Of a stretch of 64,000 nt of DNA, positions 31,400 to 42,774 are shown piece after piece. The notes beneath the pieces are model-generated. The model was given only the letters and a program-made list of their open reading frames with translations, did no database searches and was not told the origin of the DNA. The DNA comes from Kalaharituber pfeilii (Eukaryota; Ascomycota; Pezizomycetes; Pezizales; Pezizaceae): NCBI GenBank assembly GCA_015179045.1, contig WHUZ01000090.1, forward strand, positions 124,001-188,000. Reading direction: 5' to 3'. The position numbers were made by a program, and so were the translations under genes. Each line of letters opens with the position of its first letter. Position 1 is the stretch's first letter.

Positions 31400-32260
31400 T
31401 ATTGCAAGGGGTGGAAAAAAAAAAAAAAAGATATGCAGGTTTGGTTGGAAGAATCAAGAGGTTAGATTAGAGGGGTACAATGAATGCGGCGATGGTGGAG
31501 GTAGCTTATATCTGAATTGGTGGGTGGATATATCAGTTAATTTGCTTTGGAAGTTGGAGATAGTATAGTGTGTTGTATGAGAGATTTATAGAGGCTATCG
31601 GTGGCAGAGAGGCGATAGGAGAGGCCACAGCGGATATGAAGCGGATGTGGGGGAGGCGATGGGAGAGCTATCGGGGAGGGCGTAGAGCGGCGAAGGTGGT
31701 AAAAGCTATCGGAATGCCTGTCGGATGAGCAGTAAGAGAGGCTGCAGGTAGACGAGGACGGGGGGTTTCTCCACTTTCCGAACCGCTATATACCCTCGTG
31801 AAGTGGTATACTCTATTTCTTGTCCCTCATGATGGAAGGTTACAACGAAATGCTATGGAGAAGAATATAGAAATCGAGGGTCCCCCGGTTTTGATTCTTC
31901 TCACTTCGACGCTAGGAAGAGGGGTTGGTTTTGTCCAGCATCTTAAGATGTAAATACGATGGACCGTTACATGTAAAGCGCTCCAGTTCCAGCAATGATC
32001 TCTTGGGAGTTGGGAAACAAACGGCAACTTTTTTTTCATTTTTTTTTTTTTTCAATTCTCGCATTCCAATATCTTTTTTTATCATTACGGCAGGTGGAGG
32101 AGATGCGAGATGCAGGGTGTAGGTGCGGGAGAACAGAATGCGACGGGGTGCAATCTGGCGCGAGGTGTACTGTATGATAGTTCGAACAGTAATCTAGTTC
32201 TCACGGCGACATTCAAAAATACTCATTTACCTAATTTGGTATATATTACCTAAATTGGAG
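31400..32260. repeat. Dispersed NLR-flank repeat, copy 1
   Basis: Contains the landmarks 'atgatggaaggttacaac', 'ccatggagaggta'-like, 'ccagcatcttaagatgtaaa', 'gctccagttccagcaatgat' and 'cttgggagttggg', seen again at 48640-49250, 51120-51440, 51930-52090 and 56340-56760. In this copy it runs directly into the 3' flank of the NLR at 32603. Confidence 0.65.
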
Positions 32261-32602
32261 GAACACTAATACATACGCCCCCCACCACCAGCACCACCAG
32301 CACCACCCCCTCCCCAATGTGCAATAAGGTCGCGGGAAATTAAAAATTTACTAGACAGCTGCGATAGTACAATCAGAGTTTTTCGGCCCTGCCATTTGAA
32401 ATTCCACGGGAAACTTGTGTAGTGACCTTTCAGAAGTGTCCAGTAACCCCGGGTAGAATACAAACGTAACTAACTAGTAAGTTAGGTTCGAACTATTTAT
32501 GTACACTTTGATTAGTTGCAGAAATTTTCGTGGTCCGTCACCATCCAAAACGCCTATGTTCCACATACTGGCACCTGTTATAACTACCTGGCTGTATGTA
32601 TC

Positions 32603-35515
32603 TTATGCGCGAGTGTTGGCAGATCTAGATGCTCGCTCCAAAAACTCCTGTGCCCTATCGGATTGCCCAATGGCTTTGAATAAACGGGCCATGTTTCTGA
32701 TAATTCTAAGGGTTCCTGGGTGGTCTGCACCTAATGCCTTTTCTGTTCCAGCCAATGCTCGCTCATACCATTCTAGTGCCTTGTTATATTGCCTTTGCTT
32801 CTCCAATACCAGTGCTATGCCATGGACTGTAGAGAGGGTTCTGGGGTGTTCTGCTCCCAATACTTTTTCTCTTCCAGCCAATGCTCGCTCATGCAACTCT
32901 AGTGCCTTGTTATATTGCTCTTGGTTTGTGAGTACTAGTGCCATGTTGTGGACTGTATTAAGGGTATATGGATGGCCTGCACCCGATACTTTTTCTTTCC
33001 CAGCTAATGCCTGCTCATAAAACTCTAGTGCCTTGTTATATTGTCCTTGCCGTTGAAATACTACTGCCATGTCATTGACCACAGCAAGGGTATTTTGATG
33101 GTCTGTGCCCAATGCCTTTCTGCGCCCAGCCAACACTCGCTCAAATAACTCCAGTGCTTTGTTATATTGCCCTTGGTGTACAAATACCAATGCCATGTCG
33201 TGTAGCACATCAAGGGTATCTGAATGACCTATGCCCAGTAACTTCTCATATTCAGCTAATACAATCTTATACATCTCTTCAGCCTTTCTCCAATAGCCAT
33301 GGTCATCATAAAGTAAACACAGACTGTATCCTGCTTTTAGTATCTCCTCGTTGTCAATTTCCAGAGACTTCATGTGCCTTTCAACTGCAAAAATATGTGG
33401 TAGAATTCGCCGCTGAAAAATCCATTCTTCTACCTTACGTGCTTCATCCATAGAAATTGTGGATGCAACCATAAGGAATGCTTCACTCGCTTTTTTGCTA
33501 TATCTTTCAGGCTCCATCTCCAGTTTCCATTGAGCCCACATATGAACTAGTGGGTGGATGTTAAAACTATCACCTCTTTCTTTCCGCTTTGCCATCGAGT
33601 ATGAGAACAGTATCTGGATTGAGTCTCCTAGGCTTGTATCTGTAGTAAGACATTATGAGCAAGACTATTTCACAAGGATATTATTACTCATACTACTTAG
33701 AAAGTAGTTATACATACCATTCTTTGGCAATTTCATCCCACGCTGCAGCAACACTTCACAAATGTCATTGTTATCCAGAAATCCACATAATAACAACAGC
33801 TCTGCAGCATTAGGATTCTGGTTCTGGATGGCATTGAAAGATAGATCCCATGCAGCAAAGACAGATCTATCATATTTTCCAACTTTCCATTTCCTGCTCA
33901 AGAGGTGAGTAATATTGGCATTATATTCACTCAGATAACGATTAAGTGAATACTGGCGAACATGAATATATGCTCCAGCCTGCTCTATTGCAAGTGGCAG
34001 GTATCCGAGTTTGTGTACAATTGTTTCGGCAGCTTCTTTCTCACACTGGCATTCTATATATCTTGCATTAGCAGTGTAAGCTATACCACAGATTGAGCTT
34101 CACTTACTCTCTGAAGGGAATATCTCAAAATTTAGCTTTGCACTCTTAATAAGTAACTCCTCTGCCTCACTACTGTCCATCTGCTGCACCTCTACCCCCT
34201 TGCGTCCATGTGTACTTTCAGGTCTTCTGCTAGTAATTATCACAGTCCCATGGGGCGTGGATGGAATATAGTCATTAATGTCAAAAGATTCCAGATCGTC
34301 AAGATTGTCAAATACAAGCAGCCAGTTGATATTGTCCTCTGCAGTTAACCATTCCTTCACAGCATTGACAACATCTTGTTCTTCACTTGGTTGCTGTACA
34401 GTGAACATTCCTGTTGAATCAAGTTTGCCAGCCATGCCTAGTAGTCGGCGAATGCGTGCATAGTCTGGCTCATCTGAGAGTTTGGCATAATGCTTGATAA
34501 GTCGCTGCATAATGTATGTAAAACTAATTTTTGTCGTCTGCTCACTAGCTGCGTTAACCCAGAATACTGATGAGTAGTCTCTAGAATGGCGATAAACATA
34601 TTCCAGAGCTAGATTTGTCTTCCCTATACCCCCCATACCATAGAGCACTACTTGAGTGATATTCTTTGTGGCTGCACCATTCTCTCGCCCTATCTCCTGC
34701 TTTATCTGCTCAAGAAGGTCCTCCCTCCCAACAAAATCAGAATTTCGCTGAACATCAGGAATGCTGAAGGGGATGTTGAAGGATAAATGTAGTGGTATAG
34801 TCTGGGGCATTCTGGAAATGGTAGAATTAGGTGGCAATACATCGAAGAGGCCATCAATATATTTTTTAAGCTGGCCTACTAGCTCGTTGCACTTTGCTTT
34901 ATCTGTATTTGCCCAACGTAACTTGCGATATGTAGGTACAGATTGCTGTACCTTCTGAGCAACTCTATTAAGGTGAGCAATTTCTTCTTTAAGCCCAGGA
35001 AGGAGTTGTTTATTGATGAGGATCTTTGGATTTTCCAAAAGACTAAGGTCACCGGGAGTGAGACTTGAAACAGGACTCATAGGTCGACCAGGTGAAGATC
35101 CTGGATGTGGAGATTTGGACCGAAATCTGGAGAACAGACGCCCAACTGGGAGAAGCCTGTCACGTTTTCCACACATATTATCCTTCTCTTCTGCATTTTG
35201 ATATCTTGCTTGCAATTCAGCAACTTTTGTAAGCACTGCAACTATCCTTGCTAGACTAGCTACTGCATATCTGTACCGTTCATCGCTAGGATCAAGACGT
35301 TGACTTTGCTGGCTGGAGGTATCCGAGCCATCCAGCCTCCAGGCTTGCTCCCACTGCTTGAGTCGAAACCCTTCTGTCCGGAGATCATGCAATACAGCGT
35401 CATGTGCATAGCCGATTTCCTTCATCTCCGAAAAAATATTGGACCACTCTTGACTAACTTTTGCCAGTTGTCCAGACAGTCCGACAACTCCAATCGCAAG
35501 ACCCACTGCTTCCAT
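32603..35515 (-). CDS. HeLo-like/NB-ARC/TPR NLR, copy 2a
   Basis: STAND receptor of the fungal innate-immunity/incompatibility type. Exons 35515-34108, 34053-33718 and 33639-32603 with introns of 54 and 78 bp (first intron branch GCTAAT, acceptor ATATATAG) give 926 residues. The N-terminus MEAVGLAIGVVGLSGQLAKV is HeLo-like (membrane-targeting death-fold-like domain of HET-S type). NB-ARC: Walker A YGMGGIGKT near residue 295, Walker B WLLVFDNLDD, sensor GTVIITSRR. Exon 2 carries LGYLPLAIEQAGAY (the GLPLA-type motif). C-terminus: six 42-residue TPRs of kinesin-light-chain type, consensus TL..VH.MALVF..QGQYNKALE. Same strand and layout as copy 2b 2.5 kb away, with shared promoter and 3' flank. 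All frames open; likely functional. Confidence 0.9.
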
Positions 35516-36230
35516 GACTGCGACGATAGACAGATTATAACTAAATGAACTATGTCAGTCTTGCAAAGTTGATAATTGCAGGAAAGCCTGATCATCTAAT
35601 AACAGGAACGTGGTACTTACGATGTGTGTCAAGGATTCGGAGAACACTATTAAAGTCTTAAAAACGAGCTCAAGCACTCCCAAGTGAGAAGTATTTATCT
35701 GAAAAATTGGAACGTGGATCTTCACTGTGTATATATTTCGTTTGAGAGGTAGGAAGAGGATATTTCGGATACAGCGGCAGGAGGCTCCGGGATGAATTGA
35801 TTCTGTGGAAATCACTATCTATAAGCTTGTGTTCAAATGCGGGGACGGTGACCATCACGGTTGGGAAGCTATTAGCTCCATACCTAATTGCATAAGCAAG
35901 TTATTGCATGTTGTCTCTCATCGCAGATGGCGATTTTGACTGGTCCGTGTAACTTCGTAAGGCCCCGTCAATAGATACTGGTAATAGATGGATATCCTAG
36001 TAATGCACATACAATTCGGGATCTGGTTGCGAGAAATAGGGATTTGAACTGGGAGTGAGCACCAGGATTCTCAAGAACCTAATCGATGGAGCTGTGCTCA
36101 GTACAGTACAGTACACTGCCTGCTGTCCTGATTTGGCAATGTTCCTTAGTACGACGCTTAGGTAGCATGTGACCACATATCTCACATACAGGTTAGTCTC
36201 TATCAAAGGTGTCGTCTAGACCCTTTGCAC
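35516..36230. promoter_or_regulatory. Upstream region of NLR 2a, paralogous to that of 2b
   Basis: Blocks shared with 40905-41590: 'gatcatctaat.tcagg', 'tcttcactgtgt.tatata' (TATA-like on the minus strand, about 190-210 bp before the ATG), 'gtgttcaaatg', 'tctggttgcgaga'. This marks the left half of the duplicated unit and its conserved promoter. No gene. Confidence 0.55.
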
Positions 36231-36234
36231 TTTT

Positions 36235-37978
36235 TGATTCTTCAAAAAAGGAAAAAGGAGAAAAAAAAAGAGAAAATAATTATATGCACACAAGATATTG
36301 GACCATGGTTTCGATATTTACTAGTACGGTACATCGTAGACCCTCACAAGTACTTTGTGTTGAAACTCTGTACGTATGCAGGCCGAGAAGGATAAGAACA
36401 TGGATTATGCATCCGGTCTACAGTACCCCAGTGGCTACTTAAGAAAGCAACTTTCAGTGGTAGTCCTCCCTTCCATCAACCCCAGTCGATTTGAGTTATG
36501 CTGAAAACCACACATGCACCAATTCCTCAGCCTCACATGCACAAAATCAATCCACCCTCGTACCATCATGATCCACACTGGTTGCTTGCTATATGAGGTA
36601 GAAACTAGGGACTATAAATAGCCTGCCTTTCACCATGAGCATGAGGCTCTTCCTCCGAACCTTCCTCTTGACACCATAATGGGGAATTTGCCTTTCCCAT
36701 GCACCCGTAAGTTTAATCCCCGTGCTTCAACAGTTACTTGTTCTTTCCAGAGATACACTCCTCTCGCTTTGGGATTGATGGCAGGCTTCCGCTACCGACC
36801 ATATTTACAGACCTGGCCCGTCCGAAGCCCCACGTACGCAAGTTGTTCACTTTTTTTGTTTTTGAAGGAACAGCACTTCTTGCTTTGGGAATTGGTACCT
36901 ACCGCAGCCAAGTTTCCTCCGCCAACCATGTTTGCAGACCTGGTTCATCTGAAGCTCCATGTACCCATAGGTCTAAGCCCCCGCCTACCTACAAGCTGGA
37001 TATGCACAGAATTTAGCACAGCACTGCCAGTAAGTGCGATTCCCAGTGTTTTTTTTTTTGTTACCCCCTCGCTTTGGAATCAATCACGCAGCTCAGCTAG
37101 GCATTCCTCCCTGACCGTATTATAGACTTTGTCTATCTAAAGCCCCATGTACGTGCAAGTTTAAACCCCCATATAGCCACAAGTGTAAGACCCATATATC
37201 AACAAGTTTAAGCCCACCAGTGTAAGCCCCTACAAGCTCCATCACGCGTGAACCAGCCTCTGGCATGACTAGTCCGAAGGCAATGCCCCCCTGATACTCA
37301 CAATGAAGATGCTATTGGTATAAGGCATAAGAAATAGAAAAACACTAAACTGCTGGATAAACGGAAAATACAGAAATGGAAATCAAGAAAAATACATGGG
37401 AATAGTCAAGCTACCAAGGAGCTAGTTTGCATTATTCAGGAAAAGACTGCTATGCAAGGGGCGGTTATATGTGTGGGCTGAACGTGCCGTTGCGGCTACT
37501 GGAGGAGGGCGCGGGGGAGAGATGCTTCTGCGGCGGCTGGAGGGGGTGTGGGGTGAGATGCTGTTGCCGCTGCTAGATGAGGGAGTGTGAGATGCTGCTG
37601 GTGCTGCTGCTGTAGGAGTACAACCTGTGTTCGAAGGTACCTACTGACCTAATTTGGTATATACCCAAATGGAAGCACTATACATAACCCCCACCCACCA
37701 CCACCAATTTGCGGAATAAATAAGGCTGCGGAAATTAAATTAAATTTCACTATATATCTGCGATGCTAAACCGCTATGATTGTTCTGCTAATTGAAAACC
37801 CACGGGAAGGCTTATGGTGGCTTTCGGAAGTTCCAGTATCACGGTAGAAATAGATATGTTACCAACCTAGTAAGGTAGCTTTGAACTGTTTATGTACAAT
37901 TTGATTAATTACAGAAATCTCATGATCATTCATCATCCAAATAGCTTTTATAACATTACCCACCTGGCTGCATGTAGC
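36235..37978. repeat. Dispersed NLR-flank repeat, copy 2, with internal modules
   Basis: Begins with an A-rich segment and 'ttggaccatggtttcgata' (also at 55075-55180), contains three successive versions of an about 110-180 bp module ('gctttgg.at...', 'accatatttacagacctgg', 'aagccccatgtac') near 36770, 36885 and 37070, then 'ataggagtagtc'-like and GC-rich sequence, and ends in the 3' flank of NLR 2b ('acctaatttggtatata', 'acgggaaggct', 'tatcacggtagaa'). Confidence 0.6.
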
Positions 37979-40903
37979 TTATGTGCGAGTATTGGCGGAA
38001 CTCCCTCTAGATGCTCGCTCCCGTAACTCCTGTGCCTTGCCTGATTGCCCGATTGCATCGAATGAAGCGGCCATATTTCTGATAGTTGTAAGGGTGCTTG
38101 GGTGCTCTGCACCAAATGCCTTTTCTTTCCCTGCCAATGCCCGCTCATAAAACTCTAGTGCCTTGTTATGTTGCCCTTGCTGGTGAAATACCACTCCCAT
38201 GCCATGGATCGTATCAAGGGTGTTTGGGTGGTCTGTACCCAGCACCTTTTCTTGTCCAGCCAGTGCTCGCTCATACCATTCTAGTGCCTTGTCATAACAG
38301 CCTTGGACCTTGAATATTATTGCCATGCCATGGACTGTAAGAAGTGTATGTGGATGGTCTGCACCCTGTGCCTTTTCTTCCCCAGCCAATGCCCGTGCAC
38401 AGAACTTCAGTGCTTTGTTATATTGCCCTTGCCGCTGAAATACTAATGCCATGTCATGAACCACAGCAAGGGTATTTGGATGGTCCACACCCAATGTCCT
38501 TTCATTTCCAGCCAACGCTCGGTCAAATAACTCTAATGCTTTGTTATATTGTCCTTGCTGTCCAAATACCAGTGCTAGGTTGTGTACCACGCCAAGGGTA
38601 TGCGGATGCCCTGTACCCAGTAATTTCTCATTTCCAGCCAATACAACCTCATACATTTCTTGAGCCTTCCTAAAATAGCCATGTTGCTCATAAAGGAAAC
38701 ACAGATTGTATACTGCTGTCAGTATCTGCTCATTGCCAATTTCCATGGACTTCATGTGCCTTTCTACAGCAAGGATATGTGGCAGAATCCGCCGCTCAAA
38801 AACCCATTCTTCCACCTTACGTCTCCTGTTTCTAGTAATTGCAGATGTAACCATAAGAAATGCCTCGCTCACTTTATTGCGATGCCTTTCAGGTTCCATC
38901 TCCAGTTTCCATTGAGCCCACATATGAACCACGGGGTGGATGTTGAAACTATCACCCCTGTTCTTCCGCTTTGCCATTGAGTATGAGAGCAGTATCTCGA
39001 TTGAATCTCCCAAGCTTGTGTCTATAACAAAAGTGAGTAAGATCATGTTACTTTACCATACTTGCGTAGAAAAGGTTATATATACCATTTTTTGATAATT
39101 TCATTCCTCGCTGCAGCAACTCCTCACAAATGTCATTGTTGTCAAGAAACCCACATAATAATAGCAACTCAGCAGTCTTGGAATTTTGGCTCTGAATTGC
39201 ATTAAACGACAGGTCCCATGCAGCAAAGACAGATCTATCACGTTTTCCAAATTTCCATTTCTTGCTCAAGAGATGAGTACAATTGGTCTCATACTCTTCA
39301 AGATAACGGCTGAACAAATAGTCCCGAACGTGAATATATGCTCCAGCATGCTCTATGGCAAGTGGTAGGTATCCAAGTTTTTGCACAATTGCTACAGCAG
39401 CTTCTTTTTCGTGCTCACACTCTATATACCTTGCGTTAGCTATATCAGAAAACAATATGGCATTGAGTGTCACTTACTATCTGAAGGAAGTTTCTCAAGA
39501 TCTAGCTTTGCACATTTAAAGAGTAACTCTTCTGCCTCACTATGGTCCATTTGCATCACCTCCAACCCCCTTCGTCCCTGTATACTCTCACGTCTTCTGC
39601 TGGTAATAATCACAGTCCCATGGGGTGTAGATGGAATATAGTCATTGATATCAAAAGACTCCAGATCGTCAAGATTGTCAAACACAAGTAGCCATTTGGT
39701 GTTATCCTTTGCAGTTAACCATTCCTTTACAGCATTAACAATATGTTGTTCTTCACTTGGTTGCTGTACAGTGAACATTCCCACCTGATCGAGTTTGCCA
39801 GCCATGCCCAGTAGTCGGCCAATGCGTGTGTAATCTGGCTCTAAGTCTGACAATTCTGCATAATACTTGATAAGCCTCTGCATAATGTGGGTGAAACTCA
39901 TCTTTGTAGTCTGTTCGCTAGCTGCATTAATCCAGAACACTGCAGAGTAGTCTTCAGAATGGCGGTAGACATATTCCAATGCAAGCTGTGTCTTCCCTAT
40001 ACCCCCCATACCATAGAGCACTACCTGAGTTATATTCTTTATAGCCACACCCTTCTCTATCTCTATCTCTCGCTTTATCTGCTCAAGCAGGGCCTCTCTC
40101 CCCACAAAATCAGAATTTCGTCGAATATCTGGAAGGCTGAAGGGGATGTTGAAGGATAGGTGTAGTAGTCCACTCCGGGGCATGCTGGGAATGGTAGCAT
40201 TAGGTGGCAATATATTGAAGAGACCATCAATATATTTTGTTAGCTGTCCTACTAGCTCGTTACACTTTGCTTTGTCCGTATTTGCCCAATGCAGCTTGCG
40301 ATATGTGGGCACAGATTGCTGCAGATTTTGAGCTACTCTGCTGAGGCAAGCAATTTCTTCATCAATTCCTGGAAGGAGTTGCTTATTGGCAAGGATCCTT
40401 GGATTTTCTAAAAGGCTAAGGTCACCAGGAGTGAGACTTGAAATCGAAGGCTGAGGACTGGGACTTGTAGATCGACTAGCATTCGTGGAAGATCCTGGAC
40501 GTGGAGATTTGGACCGAAACTTGGAGAACAGATATCTAACTCCGAGACTGTTGCGTTTTCCTTGCCTGTTATCCTCTGATTCGATTTGATACCGTGATTG
40601 TAATTCCGCAACCTTTGCAAACACAGAAACTATCCTAGCTAGGCAAGCTACTGCATATCTATACCGCTCGTCTTTAGGATCAAGGCCTTGCAATCGCTGC
40701 AGCTGGACGGAGGTGTTATCTAGTCCCCAAGCTTGCTCCCACTGCTTTAGTCGAAGCCCTTCTGTCCGGAGATCGTGCAATACAGCATCATGAGCATAGC
40801 CGATTTCCTTCATTTCCGAAAAAATATTGGACCATTCTTGACTGACTTTGGCCAGCTGTTCAGCCAGTCCGACAATTCCGACCGCAAGTCCTACTGCTTC
40901 CAT
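37979..40903 (-). CDS. HeLo-like/NB-ARC/TPR NLR, copy 2b
   Basis: Tandem paralog of copy 2a. Exons 40903-39478, 39421-39086 and 39021-37979, introns 56 and 64 bp (first intron: GCTAACG branch, GTATATAG acceptor); 934 residues. HeLo-like N-terminus MEAVGLAVGIVGLAEQLAKV; Ser/Pro-rich linker about 130-160; NB-ARC with YGMGGIGKT at about 297-305, WLLVFDNLDD at 404-413 and GTVIITSRR; LGYLPLAIEHAGAY in exon 2; six TPRs at the C-terminus. HeLo domains in related proteins insert into membranes and cause cell death on activation; NB-ARC binds ATP/ADP; TPRs sense ligands. Compared with 2a the TPR region differs in many solvent-exposed positions while the NB-ARC is conserved. Fully open frames. Confidence 0.9.
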
Positions 40904-41317
40904 GACCGTGAGGATGAATTAGGTTAAATCTAAATCAAATCTGTTGTCAGTCTCGCATAGCAGATGATGAAAGGAAAATGTGATCATCTAATATCAGGGG
41001 TAACGTTACGTTACTTAGCGATGTATGATAGATTTAGGACAACACTATCTCAATTCAGCACTGGTCCAAGTTAAGCGCTCAGAACCTAATTTAGAAGGAT
41101 CTGGTAATCGGAGCGTGGGTCTTCACTGTGTGTATATATTTTATTTTGGAGGTAGGAAGACTTCTCGGATATAGCGACAGCGGACTCCTATCCGTGGAAA
41201 GCAACCCTGCATGAGTTTGTGTTCAAATGTGCAAGGATCATGGCCATCATGATTGGGATTATTATGAATGGGAACACAGTCAAGCTTAGCTACGTACCTA
41301 AATGCCTATGCTAATTA

Positions 41318-41481
41318 CAGGTGACCCTGGCTATAATGAAGGCCAAGGATCCGACCGATTTTCTTCACTACAACCAGTTTTCACTATAGCGAAGGCACTT
41401 TCTTTGCAAAGAATCTCGCCCATTCCTTCACTATAGCCAGGTTTTCACTAAAAAGAGGTTCATTATAGCCAGGGTCGCCTG
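41318..41481. mobile_element. Tc1/mariner-type MITE (164 bp)
   Basis: TIRs CAGGTGACCCTGGCTATAAT (left) and CAGGCGACCCTGGCTATAAT (right, reversed), about 24 bp with one mismatch, flanked by TA on both sides (41316-41317, 41482-41483). Internal 'cactatagc' motifs. Sits in the NLR 2b upstream region; the paralogous site near 35895 ('gttattgcatgttg') lacks it. Confidence 0.8.
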
Positions 41482-41483
41482 TA

Positions 41484-42774
41484 CTGCATGTTGTCCGGCG
41501 AGCGCACCTAGCAATAAAGTCCTAAGCTATTACGGAATAATGCATGCAATATCATATGGGTCTGGTTGCGAGAACTGTACTAGACTTGTATACATACCAG
41601 CATAAATACCGGAACACCAGGGGGTGCCGACAGGGGTACGGGCTAGGGAACAACGAATTGAATGTTCAGGAGGTAAATATATGAATTACTGCGACTCCAT
41701 TTGTGTGTCCTCCATTAGCAACAATTTCGGCAGCCATACGTCTAGGCATGCTCTCTAGAAGATAAAGAAAAAAGTATCTGCACTCAGCGAGTCCCACTCC
41801 CTCACTAGGTTAGGTACAGCTTCCTACAGCACACAGATCACTTCTCCACCCCTGCCGACAACCCGGTATTTATGCTGGTACACAAGTAGGATTCTTTCAA
41901 AAATTCCTAATTGGTGAGACTTTCTGTTGCCGTAGCAACATGCCTAGTCAACAACCCAAGTACGTCAGTTGCCAAGTGTTGTAGCACCAGATTTACCCTC
42001 ACATTCTATAGTAGCATCTTTGTCCTCCCATTAAGTCCTAACTGTTGCCCCTTCTCTAAAAAAAAAATTCCTTCAGGCATCCCATAGAACCTCCCATCTC
42101 TTGTCTACACATTCTCATCTTTCCAAGCAAGATTAATGTGTAGTGCGATAAATCATTGAGTCCTAAACCTCTGTCCAGTGACTTACACCAGCTTGGGAAT
42201 GGAAAAACTGCTGTCGCCAACTACGGTACAACTCGAATAGCATCACTTATCAGCAGAAAAGCATTGCCTTCTTGATACCTCCAAACAAAGTGGTCTGTAC
42301 ACGGAACTAACTTATAGAGGGGGGATCAGTGAATAATTATCAAAAAAAATACCAACTGCGACATAGCTCTCATTAGCAATGACCCTCAGTGTCTGGTTAT
42401 GTTGGTTACATAGTTGGAGTTCCATGCGATGGACAGAGAGGCACGTTGCGGCAATACCGGAAATGTATGTGACACATTCGAGGTGACAAGATTCCCGCCA
42501 CACACACCAACACGATGAGATTCGCAGCAACAGGGAGGTGAAGCAACACGGTCACTCGTAGGGTCTCGAGCATCACGTGCTCAGTGTACTCAGTCGTGCC
42601 TCCTCATGGTCCAGCAGCCTTGCTGCATATGAGCTCTGAAAATAAGAAACGAGGACCCCACACTTTAAAAACAATCGACTCCTGTCCATTCGTGATCTCT
42701 ACAAAAAGCAAGATAAGTCTACAAACATATTCCCCAATATCTATCACCTATATATAGCCAGAGCCGGCGAGCAA
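41484..42774. other. Intergenic between NLR 2b promoter and kinase gene
   Basis: No supported coding sequence; includes the distal end of the NLR-duplicated segment (to about 41590) and the 3' flank of the kinase gene. Confidence 0.4.

Noticed and set aside
36660..37125. Plus-strand frame beginning MGNLPFPCTRKFNP preceded by a TATA-like 'tataaatag'
   Set aside because: It runs through the dispersed non-coding modules; the modules at 50.7 and 56.1 kb do not keep the frame.
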